Source: Egaibacter danicus | Lineage (GTDB): Bacteria > Pseudomonadota > Gammaproteobacteria > Burkholderiales > Burkholderiaceae_C | NCBI GenBank assembly: GCA_016707075.1 | Contig: JADJII010000009.1 | Location: 171,372 to 235,371 of the forward strand | Reading direction: 5' to 3' | Length of the DNA stretch: 64,000 nucleotides | Shown: piece after piece, positions 17,386 to 26,269 of the stretch | Numbering within the stretch: position 1 is the first letter of the stretch | Layout of the letters: each line of letters begins with the position of its first letter | Program-made: the position numbers and the translations under genes | Notes under the pieces: model-generated | Databases searched by the model: none | What the model saw: only the letters and a program-made list of their open reading frames with translations | Told to the model about the DNA's origin: nothing

Positions 17386-18549
17386 CTACTTGCCTTTTTT
17401 GAAGCTGTTGTAGGCGTTGGCCATGGCTTCGCGGGCCTCATTGGTAAAGCTGCTGGGCGGGATCATCTTGGTGAAATAGGCAGACTCGACGAAGATGGTC
17501 TTGTTGCCGGCGATCTCGGGCTTGATTTTGTCCATCGCAGCCTTGTTGCCGGTGGGGTAATTCATCTCGTTGGACATCAGGGCAGCATTTTCAGCACGCA
17601 GGTAGAAATCGATGAAAGCAGCCGCATTGTTCGGATGTTTGGCGTCTTTGGTCACCGCCATCGTGTCAGCGAAAATCAGGGCACCGGTACTGGGCAACAG
17701 CGCCTCGATCACATCCTTGGATTTGTTTTCCTTGGCGCGGCCAGCTGCAATATTGATGTCGCCTGACCATCCAATAGCCACACAGGCTTTACCGCCGGCG
17801 ATATCGTCGATCATGGTCGAGCTGAACAGGCGCACGTCCTTTCGCACTTTGGACAGCATCTCATTGGCAGCCTTGTAGTCGGCCGGGTCGTTCGAATAGG
17901 CATCCTTACCGATATAGTGCAACGCCACCGGAATGATTTCGGTCGGAGAATCCAGGTAGGCAATGCCACAAGACTTCAACTTGCTCGTGTACTCAGGCTT
18001 GAAAACCAGATCCCACGCATTTTCCGGCATCGGCATCTTGCCCAGGGCTTTTTCAACCTTGGTTTTGTTGATGCCCACCGTAGTGAAGCCCCACGCCCAA
18101 GGCACCAGGTGTTTGTTGTCCGGGTCCGCCTTGGCCAATACGGACATGATGGCTGGCTCCAGGTTCGCCAGATTCGGAATCTTGGACTTGTCCAGCGGCT
18201 GCAGCAAACCACCCTCGATTTGCGGCTTCGCAAACACGGTGCCCGGCACCACGATGTCATAGCCAGAATTGCCAGCCACGAGCTTGGCATGCAGGGCCTC
18301 ATTGGTCTCGAACGTGTCGTAATTGACCTTGATACCCGACTCTTTTTCAAACGCCGCGATCATGCCCTCGGGCACATAGTCGGGCCAGTTGTAAATATTG
18401 AGCACCTTTTCTTCCGCGTTGACGGCGACTGCAGCAGGTGCGCTGACGGCCGGAGCTGGCGCGGCGACAGGCGCTGGCGGCTCCTCTTTCTTACCGCAGG
18501 CAGCCAAAACCACAGCTGACACCGCAAACGACCACAGGTACTTATTCAT
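17386..18549 (-). CDS. potF: Putrescine/spermidine-binding lipoprotein
   Basis: This is the extracytoplasmic substrate-binding protein (387 aa) of the importer, similar to PotF/SpuD/SpuE. The N-terminus MNKYLWSFAVSAVVLAACGK is a lipoprotein signal peptide with lipobox LAAC. It is followed by a Pro/Ala-rich tether and the mature motif VLNIYNWPDYVPEGM. WSGDINIAAGRAKE and YPTGNKAAM are family-typical. The start at 18549 is chosen because the 21 residues upstream are not signal-like. Promoter-proximal position before potGHI is usual. Confidence 0.94.
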   Translation of the reverse strand: MNKYLWSFAVSAVVLAACGKKEEPPAPVAAPAPAVSAPAAVAVNAEEKVLNIYNWPDYVPEGMIAAFEKESGIKVNYDTFETNEALHAKLVAGNSGYDIVVPGTVFAKPQIEGGLLQPLDKSKIPNLANLEPAIMSVLAKADPDNKHLVPWAWGFTTVGINKTKVEKALGKMPMPENAWDLVFKPEYTSKLKSCGIAYLDSPTEIIPVALHYIGKDAYSNDPADYKAANEMLSKVRKDVRLFSSTMIDDIAGGKACVAIGWSGDINIAAGRAKENKSKDVIEALLPSTGALIFADTMAVTKDAKHPNNAAAFIDFYLRAENAALMSNEMNYPTGNKAAMDKIKPEIAGNKTIFVESAYFTKMIPPSSFTNEAREAMANAYNSFKKGK

Positions 18550-18638
18550 GATGTTCGTCACTCCATTCAAAAAAGTTAGAGAAGAGAAAAATGCCCCATA
18601 CGAGACTAGCAAAAATCAGACCAAAACAATTATAGGAT

Positions 18639-20087
18639 TTACGAATAGAGACCTTTTTCCTTCAAATCCTGCAATGTGAGGTCAAGCGCTTGTCGAATCA
18701 ATCGCATCATGTCATCAATATCAGTTTTCGTCATCACCAATGGCGGTGCGATGATCATTCGATCACCCACGGCTCGCATGATCAGGCCATTTTTGAAGCA
18801 GTGGCTGCGGCAGATCATGCCCACCGAGAGCGATGGGTCGAACATTTCCCTCGTCGCCTTGTTCTTCACGATTACCAGCCCAGCTACAAAACCGCAGGCT
18901 TTGGCCTCGCCCACAAGCGGGTGTTGATTCAGCAGTTCAAACTGCTTTGCCAAGTAGGGTCCTACGTCGCCCTTGACTCGCCCGACCAGGTTCTCGCGCT
19001 CCATGAGCTCTATATTTGCCAGCGCCACCGCGCAGGCCACCGGGTGACCACTGTAGGTGTACCCGTGGTTGAACTCGCCACCCTTTTCGATCAGTGCCCT
19101 GGCCACGCGGTCGCCCACCATCACACCACCCAAGGGGATATAGCCACTGGTCACGCCCTTGGCAAAGGTAACGAGATCCGGGCGGTAGCCGAACTTTTCG
19201 TAAGCGAACCAGTGACCCAGGCGGCCAAAGGCACAGATCACCTCGTCGGAGATCAGCAGGATGCCGTACTGGTCGACGATGCGCTGAATCTCTGGCCAGT
19301 AGGTGGCGGGCGGGATGATCACGCCGCCGGCCCCCTGCACCGGCTCGGCGATGAAAGCGGCAACCTTGTCGGCACCGACCTCAAGGATCTTGTCTTCCAG
19401 CCAGCGCGCGGCACGCAAACCAAAGTCAGCTTCACTTTCACCTGGCAGCGCTTTTTCAAAGTAGTACGGCTGTTCGATGTGGGTAATGTTGGGAATGGGA
19501 AGGTCACCCTGCGCGTGCATGCCACTCATTCCCCCCAGTGAGGCACCAGCCATGGTGGAGCCGTGGTAAGCATTGTGGCGGCTAATGATCACCTTGCGCT
19601 GCGGCTGTCCCAGCAGGTCCCAGTAGCGGCGCACCATGCGCACGTTGGTGTCATTGCTTTCGGAGCCGCTGCTGGAGAAAAACGCGTGCTCGAACTTCCG
19701 TCCACCCACCACCGGTGCCAGCGAAGCAAGCTTGGTGGCCAACTGCACCGCTGGCACGTTGGTGGTCTGGAAAAAGCTGTTATAGAACGGCAGCGTCATC
19801 ATTTGCTGGTAGGCTGCATCGGCCAATTCCTTGCGCCCATAACCAGCGTTAACGCACCATAGACCGCTCATGGCATCAAGAATCTTGTGACCCTCTGAAT
19901 CCCATATATAAATGTTGTCGGCCTTGGTGATCACGCGCGCGCCACGCGTGGCCAGATCGCCGTGGTCAGTAAAGGGGTGGATGAAGTGGGCGCTATCGAG
20001 CGCCTGCAGCGTTTTTGTGTCCTGGATCCCGGCGCGGCGCACCAGCGCGGGAGGGGCAACGAGAGTTGACATGGGGTTGTTGTTCAT
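18639..20087 (-). CDS. spuC: Putrescine/polyamine--pyruvate aminotransferase
   Basis: This class III PLP transaminase (482 aa) most resembles SpuC/YgjG-like omega-transaminases that move the amino group of putrescine or other omega-amines to pyruvate. It has DAMSGLWCVNAGYGRKEL near residue 70, FFSSSGSESNDTNVRMVRRY, the PLP Asp in LLISDEVICAFGRLG and the Schiff-base Lys in VTFAKGVTSGYIPLGG. AGGAA precedes the ATG at 20087. It offers a direct deamination route next to the glutamylation route encoded beside it. Confidence 0.9.
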   Translation of the reverse strand: MNNNPMSTLVAPPALVRRAGIQDTKTLQALDSAHFIHPFTDHGDLATRGARVITKADNIYIWDSEGHKILDAMSGLWCVNAGYGRKELADAAYQQMMTLPFYNSFFQTTNVPAVQLATKLASLAPVVGGRKFEHAFFSSSGSESNDTNVRMVRRYWDLLGQPQRKVIISRHNAYHGSTMAGASLGGMSGMHAQGDLPIPNITHIEQPYYFEKALPGESEADFGLRAARWLEDKILEVGADKVAAFIAEPVQGAGGVIIPPATYWPEIQRIVDQYGILLISDEVICAFGRLGHWFAYEKFGYRPDLVTFAKGVTSGYIPLGGVMVGDRVARALIEKGGEFNHGYTYSGHPVACAVALANIELMERENLVGRVKGDVGPYLAKQFELLNQHPLVGEAKACGFVAGLVIVKNKATREMFDPSLSVGMICRSHCFKNGLIMRAVGDRMIIAPPLVMTKTDIDDMMRLIRQALDLTLQDLKEKGLYS

Positions 20088-20115
20088 AGCGATTCCTGAA
20101 GACGGTAGTAGCCGA

Positions 20116-21483
20116 TCAGACGTGCAGGAGCAGGTGTTCCCGCTCCCACGGTGAAATGACTTTCATGAACTCGTCAAACTCGAGCTCCTTGATCTCGGAA
20201 TAAACGGTGATGAATTCCTTGCCCAGTACCTCGTGCAGATCTGACTCACGGCGCAACCAGTCCAGTGCCTCGCCCAGACTGCGCGGCAATGAATAGGGTG
20301 AAAGATATGCATCACCCTTCATTTCTGCTTTGGGCTTGATCTTGTTCTTGAGACCCAGATAGCCGCAAGCCAGCGTCATGGCCAGAGCCACATAAGGATT
20401 TGCGTCAGCCCCGATAACCCGGTTTTCCACACGACGGGCTTCGGGAGATGAGATGGGCGAACGAATACCGACGGTCCGGTTGTCGTAACCCCACTCAATA
20501 TTGATGGGCGCAGCGGTATTGCGGGACAGGCGGCGATAGCTATTCACATACGGCGCAACCAATACCATCGCAGCGGGAATGTAACGCTGCAAGCCACCGA
20601 TATAGTGCATGAAAGCTTCTGACGGTGAACCATCCTCGTTACTGAAAATATTCTTGCCCGTCAGCGTACTCAAGATACTTTGATGAACATGCATGGCACT
20701 GCCAGGCTCCCCGGCAATCGGCTTGGCCATGAACGTGGCGTACATATCGTGTCGTAAAGCCGCCTCACGCACCGTACGCTTGAAAAAGAATACCTCGTCC
20801 GCCAGCCCCAGAGGCTGGGCATGGAAAAAATTGATTTCCATCTGGCCTGCGCCCACCTCGTGGATCAAGGTATCAACATTCAGCTCCATCTTGTCGCTGT
20901 AGTCATAGATTTCCTCAAACAGGGGGTCAAACTCGTTTACTGCGTCAATGCTGTATGCCTGACGTGACGTCTCGGCACGCCCGCTTCTGCCCACTGGCGC
21001 ACGCAACAAGGTGTTGGGATCGGTATTGCGTGCAGTGAGGTAAAACTCCAGCTCCGGCGCCACAATGGGCTGCAGATTTTCTGCTGCAAACAGATCACAC
21101 ACGCGGCGCAACACACTGCGCGGCGCAAAAGGGACCAGGTTGCCCTGATGGTCAAAGCAATCGTGAATCACCTGAGCGGTTGGATCCGTAGCCCAGGGAA
21201 CAATCCGCACGGTTGAAGGATCCGGACGCAACTGCATATCCTTGTCAGTCGGATCGATGACGTCATAGTAAGGCCCACTTTCAGGGAACTCGCCCGTTAC
21301 ACCCATAGCCACAATGGCCTGCGGCAGACGCATGCCACGATCTTCCGTAAATTTGGCGCGAGGCAGGATCTTTCCACGAGCAACCCCCGTCAAGTCGGGT
21401 ACAAGACACTCCACCTCCGTGACGCGACGCTCATTGAGCCATTGCTCAAGGTCATTGAAGTTCATCACTTTTCCGTCATTCAT
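20116..21483 (-). CDS. puuA: Gamma-glutamylputrescine synthetase
   Basis: A glutamine synthetase-like ligase (455 aa) that joins glutamate to putrescine in the first step of the Puu pathway. It shows LVPDLTGVARGKILPRAKF at the N-terminus, APELEFYLT, the metal/substrate segment EVGAGQMEINF, GSAMHVHQS and the arginine motif NRVIGADANPYVALA. GGAGA precedes the ATG at 21483. It sits between spuC and puuD on the same strand, which supports putrescine as substrate. Confidence 0.92.
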   Translation of the reverse strand: MNDGKVMNFNDLEQWLNERRVTEVECLVPDLTGVARGKILPRAKFTEDRGMRLPQAIVAMGVTGEFPESGPYYDVIDPTDKDMQLRPDPSTVRIVPWATDPTAQVIHDCFDHQGNLVPFAPRSVLRRVCDLFAAENLQPIVAPELEFYLTARNTDPNTLLRAPVGRSGRAETSRQAYSIDAVNEFDPLFEEIYDYSDKMELNVDTLIHEVGAGQMEINFFHAQPLGLADEVFFFKRTVREAALRHDMYATFMAKPIAGEPGSAMHVHQSILSTLTGKNIFSNEDGSPSEAFMHYIGGLQRYIPAAMVLVAPYVNSYRRLSRNTAAPINIEWGYDNRTVGIRSPISSPEARRVENRVIGADANPYVALAMTLACGYLGLKNKIKPKAEMKGDAYLSPYSLPRSLGEALDWLRRESDLHEVLGKEFITVYSEIKELEFDEFMKVISPWEREHLLLHV

Positions 21484-21510
21484 GCTTTTCTCCAGGCCGC
21501 GAAATGCAGC

Positions 21511-22293
21511 TCACTCACAAAACTGGGCTAATCTGATCGTCTGCCGCTCACGGCAAGCGTTACCGAAGGCCTTGAATATGGCTGCATAGAAGGGATTCTC
21601 CTCAAAGCGCCATTCCGGGTGCCATTGCACTGCATAGGCAAAAGTAGCTGTATCTGCAACCCCAAACGCCTCAACCAGACCGTCAGGTGCATACGCTAAC
21701 GCTTGCAAACCCTGTGCCAGGCGGGCAACCCCCTGGCCGTGCAGCGAGTTCACGGCCGCCTCCGATCCACCCGCCCATCGCTCAAATACCGACCCTTTTT
21801 CAAACTTCACCAGATGACTCGGACCGTATTGCCCGTCAGGAGATTCTGCTTCCGGCTCACGATGGTCCATCAGCCCAGCCACTGTGTGAACTTGCTGATG
21901 CAGCGAACCACCCATGGCGACATTGATCTCCTGGAACCCGCGGCAGACACCCAGCAACGGAACCCGCTGCTTCACACATGCCTTGATCAACGCCAGAGTG
22001 AGGGCATCTCGCCCAGGATCCAGCGGCAAGGTTGTGTCGGCAATATCCTCATCAAAATGAGATGGATGAACATTGGAAGATGAGCCGGTCAGCATGACCC
22101 CATCCACCAAACCCAGAAGTTCGGGAATTTGATCGGGATCTGCCAAAGGGAACAAAACGGGCTGCGTATTTGCACCCAACTTCACCGCACGTGCATATTT
22201 CTCACCCAGCACCAGAAAGGGCATTTGTTGTCCGTCATCGCCCAGAAGACGATGATCTGCTGGCAGCCAGACCGTGCAAGGTGGCTTGTTCAT
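21511..22293 (-). CDS. puuD: Gamma-glutamyl-gamma-aminobutyrate hydrolase
   Basis: This class I glutamine amidotransferase-like hydrolase (260 aa) releases gamma-aminobutyrate from gamma-glutamyl-GABA, the last Puu step. The nucleophile Cys is in LLGVCRGFQEINVAMGG and the catalytic His in VQWHPEWRFEE. GGAGA precedes the ATG. It is divergent from the MocR-type regulator, with 104 bp between them. Confidence 0.94.
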   Translation of the reverse strand: MNKPPCTVWLPADHRLLGDDGQQMPFLVLGEKYARAVKLGANTQPVLFPLADPDQIPELLGLVDGVMLTGSSSNVHPSHFDEDIADTTLPLDPGRDALTLALIKACVKQRVPLLGVCRGFQEINVAMGGSLHQQVHTVAGLMDHREPEAESPDGQYGPSHLVKFEKGSVFERWAGGSEAAVNSLHGQGVARLAQGLQALAYAPDGLVEAFGVADTATFAYAVQWHPEWRFEENPFYAAIFKAFGNACRERQTIRLAQFCE

Positions 22294-22397
22294 TGAGAGT
22301 CTCCGAATTCTTCACAGCATTGTCCTCCTGAAATTGGTTCAAAATGGGAGCCAGTTGTGGCAATCCGTTGGAGCCACTTTGAAAGCGACCCAGAATC
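22294..22397. promoter_or_regulatory. Divergent puuD / MocR-regulator intergenic region
   Basis: Two direct heptamers AAATTGG (22331-22337) and AAAATGG (22341-22347) face an inverted CCACTTT (22374-22380). Extended, TTCAAAATGG (22338-22347) and CCACTTTGAA (22374-22383) form a 10-bp inverted repeat with one mismatch. MocR/GntR regulators commonly use such direct-plus-inverted half sites, so this is a candidate operator for the adjacent regulator. Confidence 0.45.
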
Positions 22398-23882
22398 ATG
22401 CTGTCAGAACTGCTTCTCACCGAAATGGCGCGCCTCAGCGCCGACAAGAATCTTCCTCTGCACAGGCAGCTTTATGAAGCGCTTAGACGGGCCATCCTGG
22501 ATGGCAAATTGGGCGCTGGTGACCGTCTGCCTTCAAGCCGGGAACTCACTCAGGATTTGGGGCTTTCCCGCAATACCGTGGTGGCTGCAATCAATCAGCT
22601 CAGCGTTGAGGGTTACCTTGTCAGCCGGGTGGGCAGCGGCACTTATCTCAACGACACCGTGCCCAAACCGGCCAAGCACCGGCCGGTTGCCCGTATCCGT
22701 CAAAACGCCGGGCTGTCCCGAAGAGGTCAAGCCTTGTCAACGGCGTACTGTTCAACTCAGCTGGAAGTGCAGCCTTTCACATCCGGCATTGCGGATTTCA
22801 GCGCCTTCCCCGTCACGCTCTGGCAGCGTCTTCAAAACAAGCACTGGCGCATGACCTATCCCGAAATGCTCGACTACAGCTACACAGGTGGCCATGCGCC
22901 CTTGCGCCGCGCCGTTGCGGACTATCTGCGGGTTTTCCGCAGCGTGCCAGTCGATGTTGATCAGGTCATCATCACCAGTGGAACCCAGCAGTCGCTGGAA
23001 CTCTGCGCCCAGCTGCTGGCGGACCATGGGGACACTGTGTGGATGGAAGACCCGGCGTATTGGGGAGCCGTGAAGGCTTTCATGGCAACAGGATTGAAGA
23101 TCCATGCGGTACCGGTAGACGACCAGGGCATTGCGCCCGAGCCAGTAGACGAAAGCACGCCACCCAAGCTGATCTACGTCACGCCATCACACCAGTACCC
23201 CACCGGAGCGGTCATGTCCCTGGCGCGGCGCCACCGGTTGCTGGACATTGCCCGTCGACATGGTGCCTGGGTGCTGGAGGATGACTACGACAGTGAATTC
23301 CGGTTCACCGGCCCTCCTCTTTCTTCGCTGGCAGGTCTGGACAAGGACGAGCGGGTTTTGTATCTGGGGTCATTCTCCAAAGTGCTGTATCCCGGCCTCA
23401 AGCTGGGGTACCTCGTTATTCCCAAGAAATTGGGTGACCCCTTCAAGCAGGCGCACTATGACCTCAACCGCCCGGGACAGATGCCGCTGCAGGCCGCTCT
23501 TGCAGAGTTCATTGAAATGGGCCACTTTGCCAGCGCACTGCGGCGTGCCCGTCAGAGTTATGCCGAGCGCAGGCGCACTCTGCTGGCCGCACTCAAGCCA
23601 TGCCTGGGCTCCGGCGCCCACATCAGCGGAGCTGAGCAAGGTCTGCACTTGTGTTTGCATCTCCCCAATGAGGTTAATGATCAGGCGCTCGCAGCCCGGA
23701 TTGGTGAACTCGGGATGATCGTGCGTCCACTCTCAGCTTATTGCCTGGAGCGCAAGGACGCCAAAGGCCTTGTCATAGGCTATGGTTACGCACCTCTGGA
23801 GGAGATCGCCCGGTATGGGCCGCTATTGGCCCATGCCATTAACAGTCATTTGACTCGACCAGGGAAAACTTCGAAACGCTGA
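22398..23882 (+). CDS. MocR/PdxR-type GntR transcriptional regulator
   Basis: The protein (494 aa) fuses an N-terminal GntR winged helix (residues 14-80: LHRQLYEALRRAILDGKLGA, LPSSRELTQDLGLSRNTVVA) to a class I aminotransferase-like domain. The PLP-binding lysine region is YLGSFSKVLYPGLKLGYL. Such proteins sense PLP or an amine-PLP adduct; GabR, which controls GABA use, is one example. Divergence from puuD in the middle of a polyamine/GABA cluster makes it the likely local regulator. Effector and mode are inferred. Confidence 0.9.
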   Translation: MLSELLLTEMARLSADKNLPLHRQLYEALRRAILDGKLGAGDRLPSSRELTQDLGLSRNTVVAAINQLSVEGYLVSRVGSGTYLNDTVPKPAKHRPVARIRQNAGLSRRGQALSTAYCSTQLEVQPFTSGIADFSAFPVTLWQRLQNKHWRMTYPEMLDYSYTGGHAPLRRAVADYLRVFRSVPVDVDQVIITSGTQQSLELCAQLLADHGDTVWMEDPAYWGAVKAFMATGLKIHAVPVDDQGIAPEPVDESTPPKLIYVTPSHQYPTGAVMSLARRHRLLDIARRHGAWVLEDDYDSEFRFTGPPLSSLAGLDKDERVLYLGSFSKVLYPGLKLGYLVIPKKLGDPFKQAHYDLNRPGQMPLQAALAEFIEMGHFASALRRARQSYAERRRTLLAALKPCLGSGAHISGAEQGLHLCLHLPNEVNDQALAARIGELGMIVRPLSAYCLERKDAKGLVIGYGYAPLEEIARYGPLLAHAINSHLTRPGKTSKR

Positions 23883-23888
23883 TGCAGA

Positions 23889-24815
23889 TTACATGCCTGA
23901 GATGAATCGGCGGCCACATAAATAGGTCCACACGAATGCCGCAGCAGCCAGGCTGCTGAGTTCGGCATGGTCATAAGGTGGCGACACTTCAACACAGTCC
24001 ATGCCAACAAATGGCAAGTCAACCAGTTCTTCCAGCAAGGTCAAAACCTGGCTGGAGGACATGCCCCCGGGTTCCGGCGTTCCCGTGCCGGGAGCGAACG
24101 CAGGATCCAGGCAATCAATATCCAGACTGAGGTAGACCGGCGGATCGCCGCAGGCTGCCAGTCTGGTCTTGATGGCAGAGATCACTGGATCAAGCTGGGT
24201 GGCATTCTCGAGCCCCCGCAACTGTCGCGCCGTGAAAATCTGACCACCCTGATCCTGAACATACTCCCTCGCCTCTCGAACACCACTGGAACGAATGCCG
24301 AGTTGCGTGACACATTCCTTGATGACCAGCCCCTCCTGAATAGCTTCATAGACCCACGTGCCATGCCCACTGGGTTCCCCAAAATGGTCCTTCCAGGTAT
24401 CGCAGTGAGCATCGAAATGGATCACCGCGAGCGGCTTGCCGAGCCAGACCTTGTAGGCCCGCAACAATGGCAGGGTAATGGAATGGTCACCGCCAATCCA
24501 GACCATGTGATGGGCACGTATCAACTCACTGACTTGCGGCATCATGGCGACGCGCATCGCGTCTAGGCTGGTGTTGGGTAACGCCAGATCGCCCGCATCG
24601 CCCAATACACCCTCGGGCGAGACGTTGAAATGCGGGTGAATGCCATCGCACAACATGTGGCTGGCCTCACGAATGGCCCGCGGTCCAAACCGCGCACCGG
24701 GACGATTGGTCACACAGCCGTCCCACGCAATACCTGCAACTGCAAAGGGCGTACCAGAGGCGGCGGGCGGCGCTTTCATGAAAGCGTTGTTGGATAAAAA
24801 GGCGAAAGAGGTCAT
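23889..24815 (-). CDS. speB: Agmatinase-family ureohydrolase
   Basis: A manganese-dependent ureohydrolase (308 aa), most likely converting agmatine to putrescine and urea. Metal ligands are visible in GGDHSITLP, VIHFDAHCDTW and SLDIDCLDPAFAPGTGTPEP. Related guanidinobutyrase and guanidinopropionase enzymes have similar motifs, so the exact substrate is not certain. Agmatinase fits best because it would feed putrescine into the surrounding genes. It converges with the MocR gene and lies just downstream of puuB. Confidence 0.88.
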   Translation of the reverse strand: MTSFAFLSNNAFMKAPPAASGTPFAVAGIAWDGCVTNRPGARFGPRAIREASHMLCDGIHPHFNVSPEGVLGDAGDLALPNTSLDAMRVAMMPQVSELIRAHHMVWIGGDHSITLPLLRAYKVWLGKPLAVIHFDAHCDTWKDHFGEPSGHGTWVYEAIQEGLVIKECVTQLGIRSSGVREAREYVQDQGGQIFTARQLRGLENATQLDPVISAIKTRLAACGDPPVYLSLDIDCLDPAFAPGTGTPEPGGMSSSQVLTLLEELVDLPFVGMDCVEVSPPYDHAELSSLAAAAFVWTYLCGRRFISGM

Positions 24816-24826
24816 GAAAAGTCCGT

Positions 24827-26128
24827 TTACAACAAATCGCGCAGCCGGTGATAGAGCGTCCCCAACACCAGGCTCGGCATACGAAGCCAGGGGCCTCCGG
24901 GGAACTCGCGATGCTTCAAACCTGCGAACACGTCAAATCGCTCCGCCTGCCCGGCTACCGCTTCGGCCACCAGTTTGCCCGCGAGACTGGTCAAAGCGAC
25001 CCCGTGCCCGCTGAAACCCTGCAGGTAATACAGGTTGTTCCCGAGACGACCAAAATCTGGCGCCCGGTTCATGCTGATGTCAACGAAACCACCCCAGATG
25101 AAGTCGATGGCTACGTCATTCAGCGCCGGAAATATCTGTCCCATGCGTTTGCGCATCACCACTTCCAGATTGGCCGGTGTTTTTGTCGAATAGCTCACAC
25201 GCCCACCAAACAACATGCGATGGTCTGCACTGAACCGAAAGTAATCCAATATGAAGTTGTTGTCGCACACAGCCGCCCGGCTGGGGATCAGTTGCTGGCA
25301 CAAAGCGGCATCCAGCGGCGCCGTTCCCACGATATACGTGCCCACCGGCATGATGCGTGGCGTCAACTCGGGCGCCACTTTGGGGCCATACTCCGCCAGC
25401 GTGCAGTTGCCCGCCAAGACGCCAAACCGGGCATTAACCTGTCCCTTCGCTGTGCTGGCCACCAGATTTGGACCCCGAGCGATACCCACGACTGCAGAGT
25501 GCTCATAAATTCGGACACCCAGCGAAAGCGCAACCCGCGCCAGGCCCAAACCAAACTTCAATGGGTGAAGATGCCCTGACACAGTCTCGTAAGCCGATGC
25601 GCAATAGGTGTTACTTTGAATGTGACGTTGAACGTCAGCACCCACAGCAAATTCCGTTTTCAACCCATACACAGACTCCAGGCTTTGCATGTCCGCCTCC
25701 AGCGCACGGGCCTTTCGGGCGGAGTCAGCAACGTACAGATATCCTTTGATCCGGTCACAGGCAATGGCATGCGCCGCTATTCGCTCATCCATCAGCTCAA
25801 TGGCCTCCTGCGACATGTCCCAGGCCGCGCGGGCGGCAGCCGGCCCCAATTGTTGCTCAAACGGCTCCTGCCCACTTGCGAATCCCACGATGGCTTGCCC
25901 TCCGTTGCGGCCGGACGCGCCACTGCATACCCGGTCAGCTTCCAGAACGACAACGGAAAACCCGCGCTGCACCAGCTCAATGGCAGCCGATAAACCCGAA
26001 AAACCAGCGCCCACTACAACAACATCCGCATCAACTTCACCTTCCAGCGGCTCCATGACCGCCGGCCGGACAACGCTGGCTTCGTAATAACTCTTCTGGT
26101 TTAACTGGGTATCCGACGCAAGCAGCAT
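24827..26128 (-). CDS. puuB: Gamma-glutamylputrescine oxidase
   Basis: This FAD-dependent amine oxidase of the DAO family (433 aa) would oxidise gamma-glutamylputrescine to the aminobutyraldehyde with release of ammonia and hydrogen peroxide. The N-terminal Rossmann motif is VVVVGAGFSGLSAAIEL. SGRNGGQAIVGF and the C-terminal FAD-contact GFSGHGVALTSLAGK are typical of PuuB. It is 11 nt upstream of the agmatinase and probably co-transcribed with it. Confidence 0.92.
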   Translation of the reverse strand: MLLASDTQLNQKSYYEASVVRPAVMEPLEGEVDADVVVVGAGFSGLSAAIELVQRGFSVVVLEADRVCSGASGRNGGQAIVGFASGQEPFEQQLGPAAARAAWDMSQEAIELMDERIAAHAIACDRIKGYLYVADSARKARALEADMQSLESVYGLKTEFAVGADVQRHIQSNTYCASAYETVSGHLHPLKFGLGLARVALSLGVRIYEHSAVVGIARGPNLVASTAKGQVNARFGVLAGNCTLAEYGPKVAPELTPRIMPVGTYIVGTAPLDAALCQQLIPSRAAVCDNNFILDYFRFSADHRMLFGGRVSYSTKTPANLEVVMRKRMGQIFPALNDVAIDFIWGGFVDISMNRAPDFGRLGNNLYYLQGFSGHGVALTSLAGKLVAEAVAGQAERFDVFAGLKHREFPGGPWLRMPSLVLGTLYHRLRDLL

Positions 26129-26269
26129 GATGACGACACGTCCTGCAAAGACGTTTGTGGAATGGGTCTGGCAAGGTTATCTCAACCGAAGCCACCTCAA
26201 GGGTGCCAATTCCGCCATGGACGCCGTGGCCAGTGCCCGACAAGACGAAATGACCTCCGCGAGTCGGGC

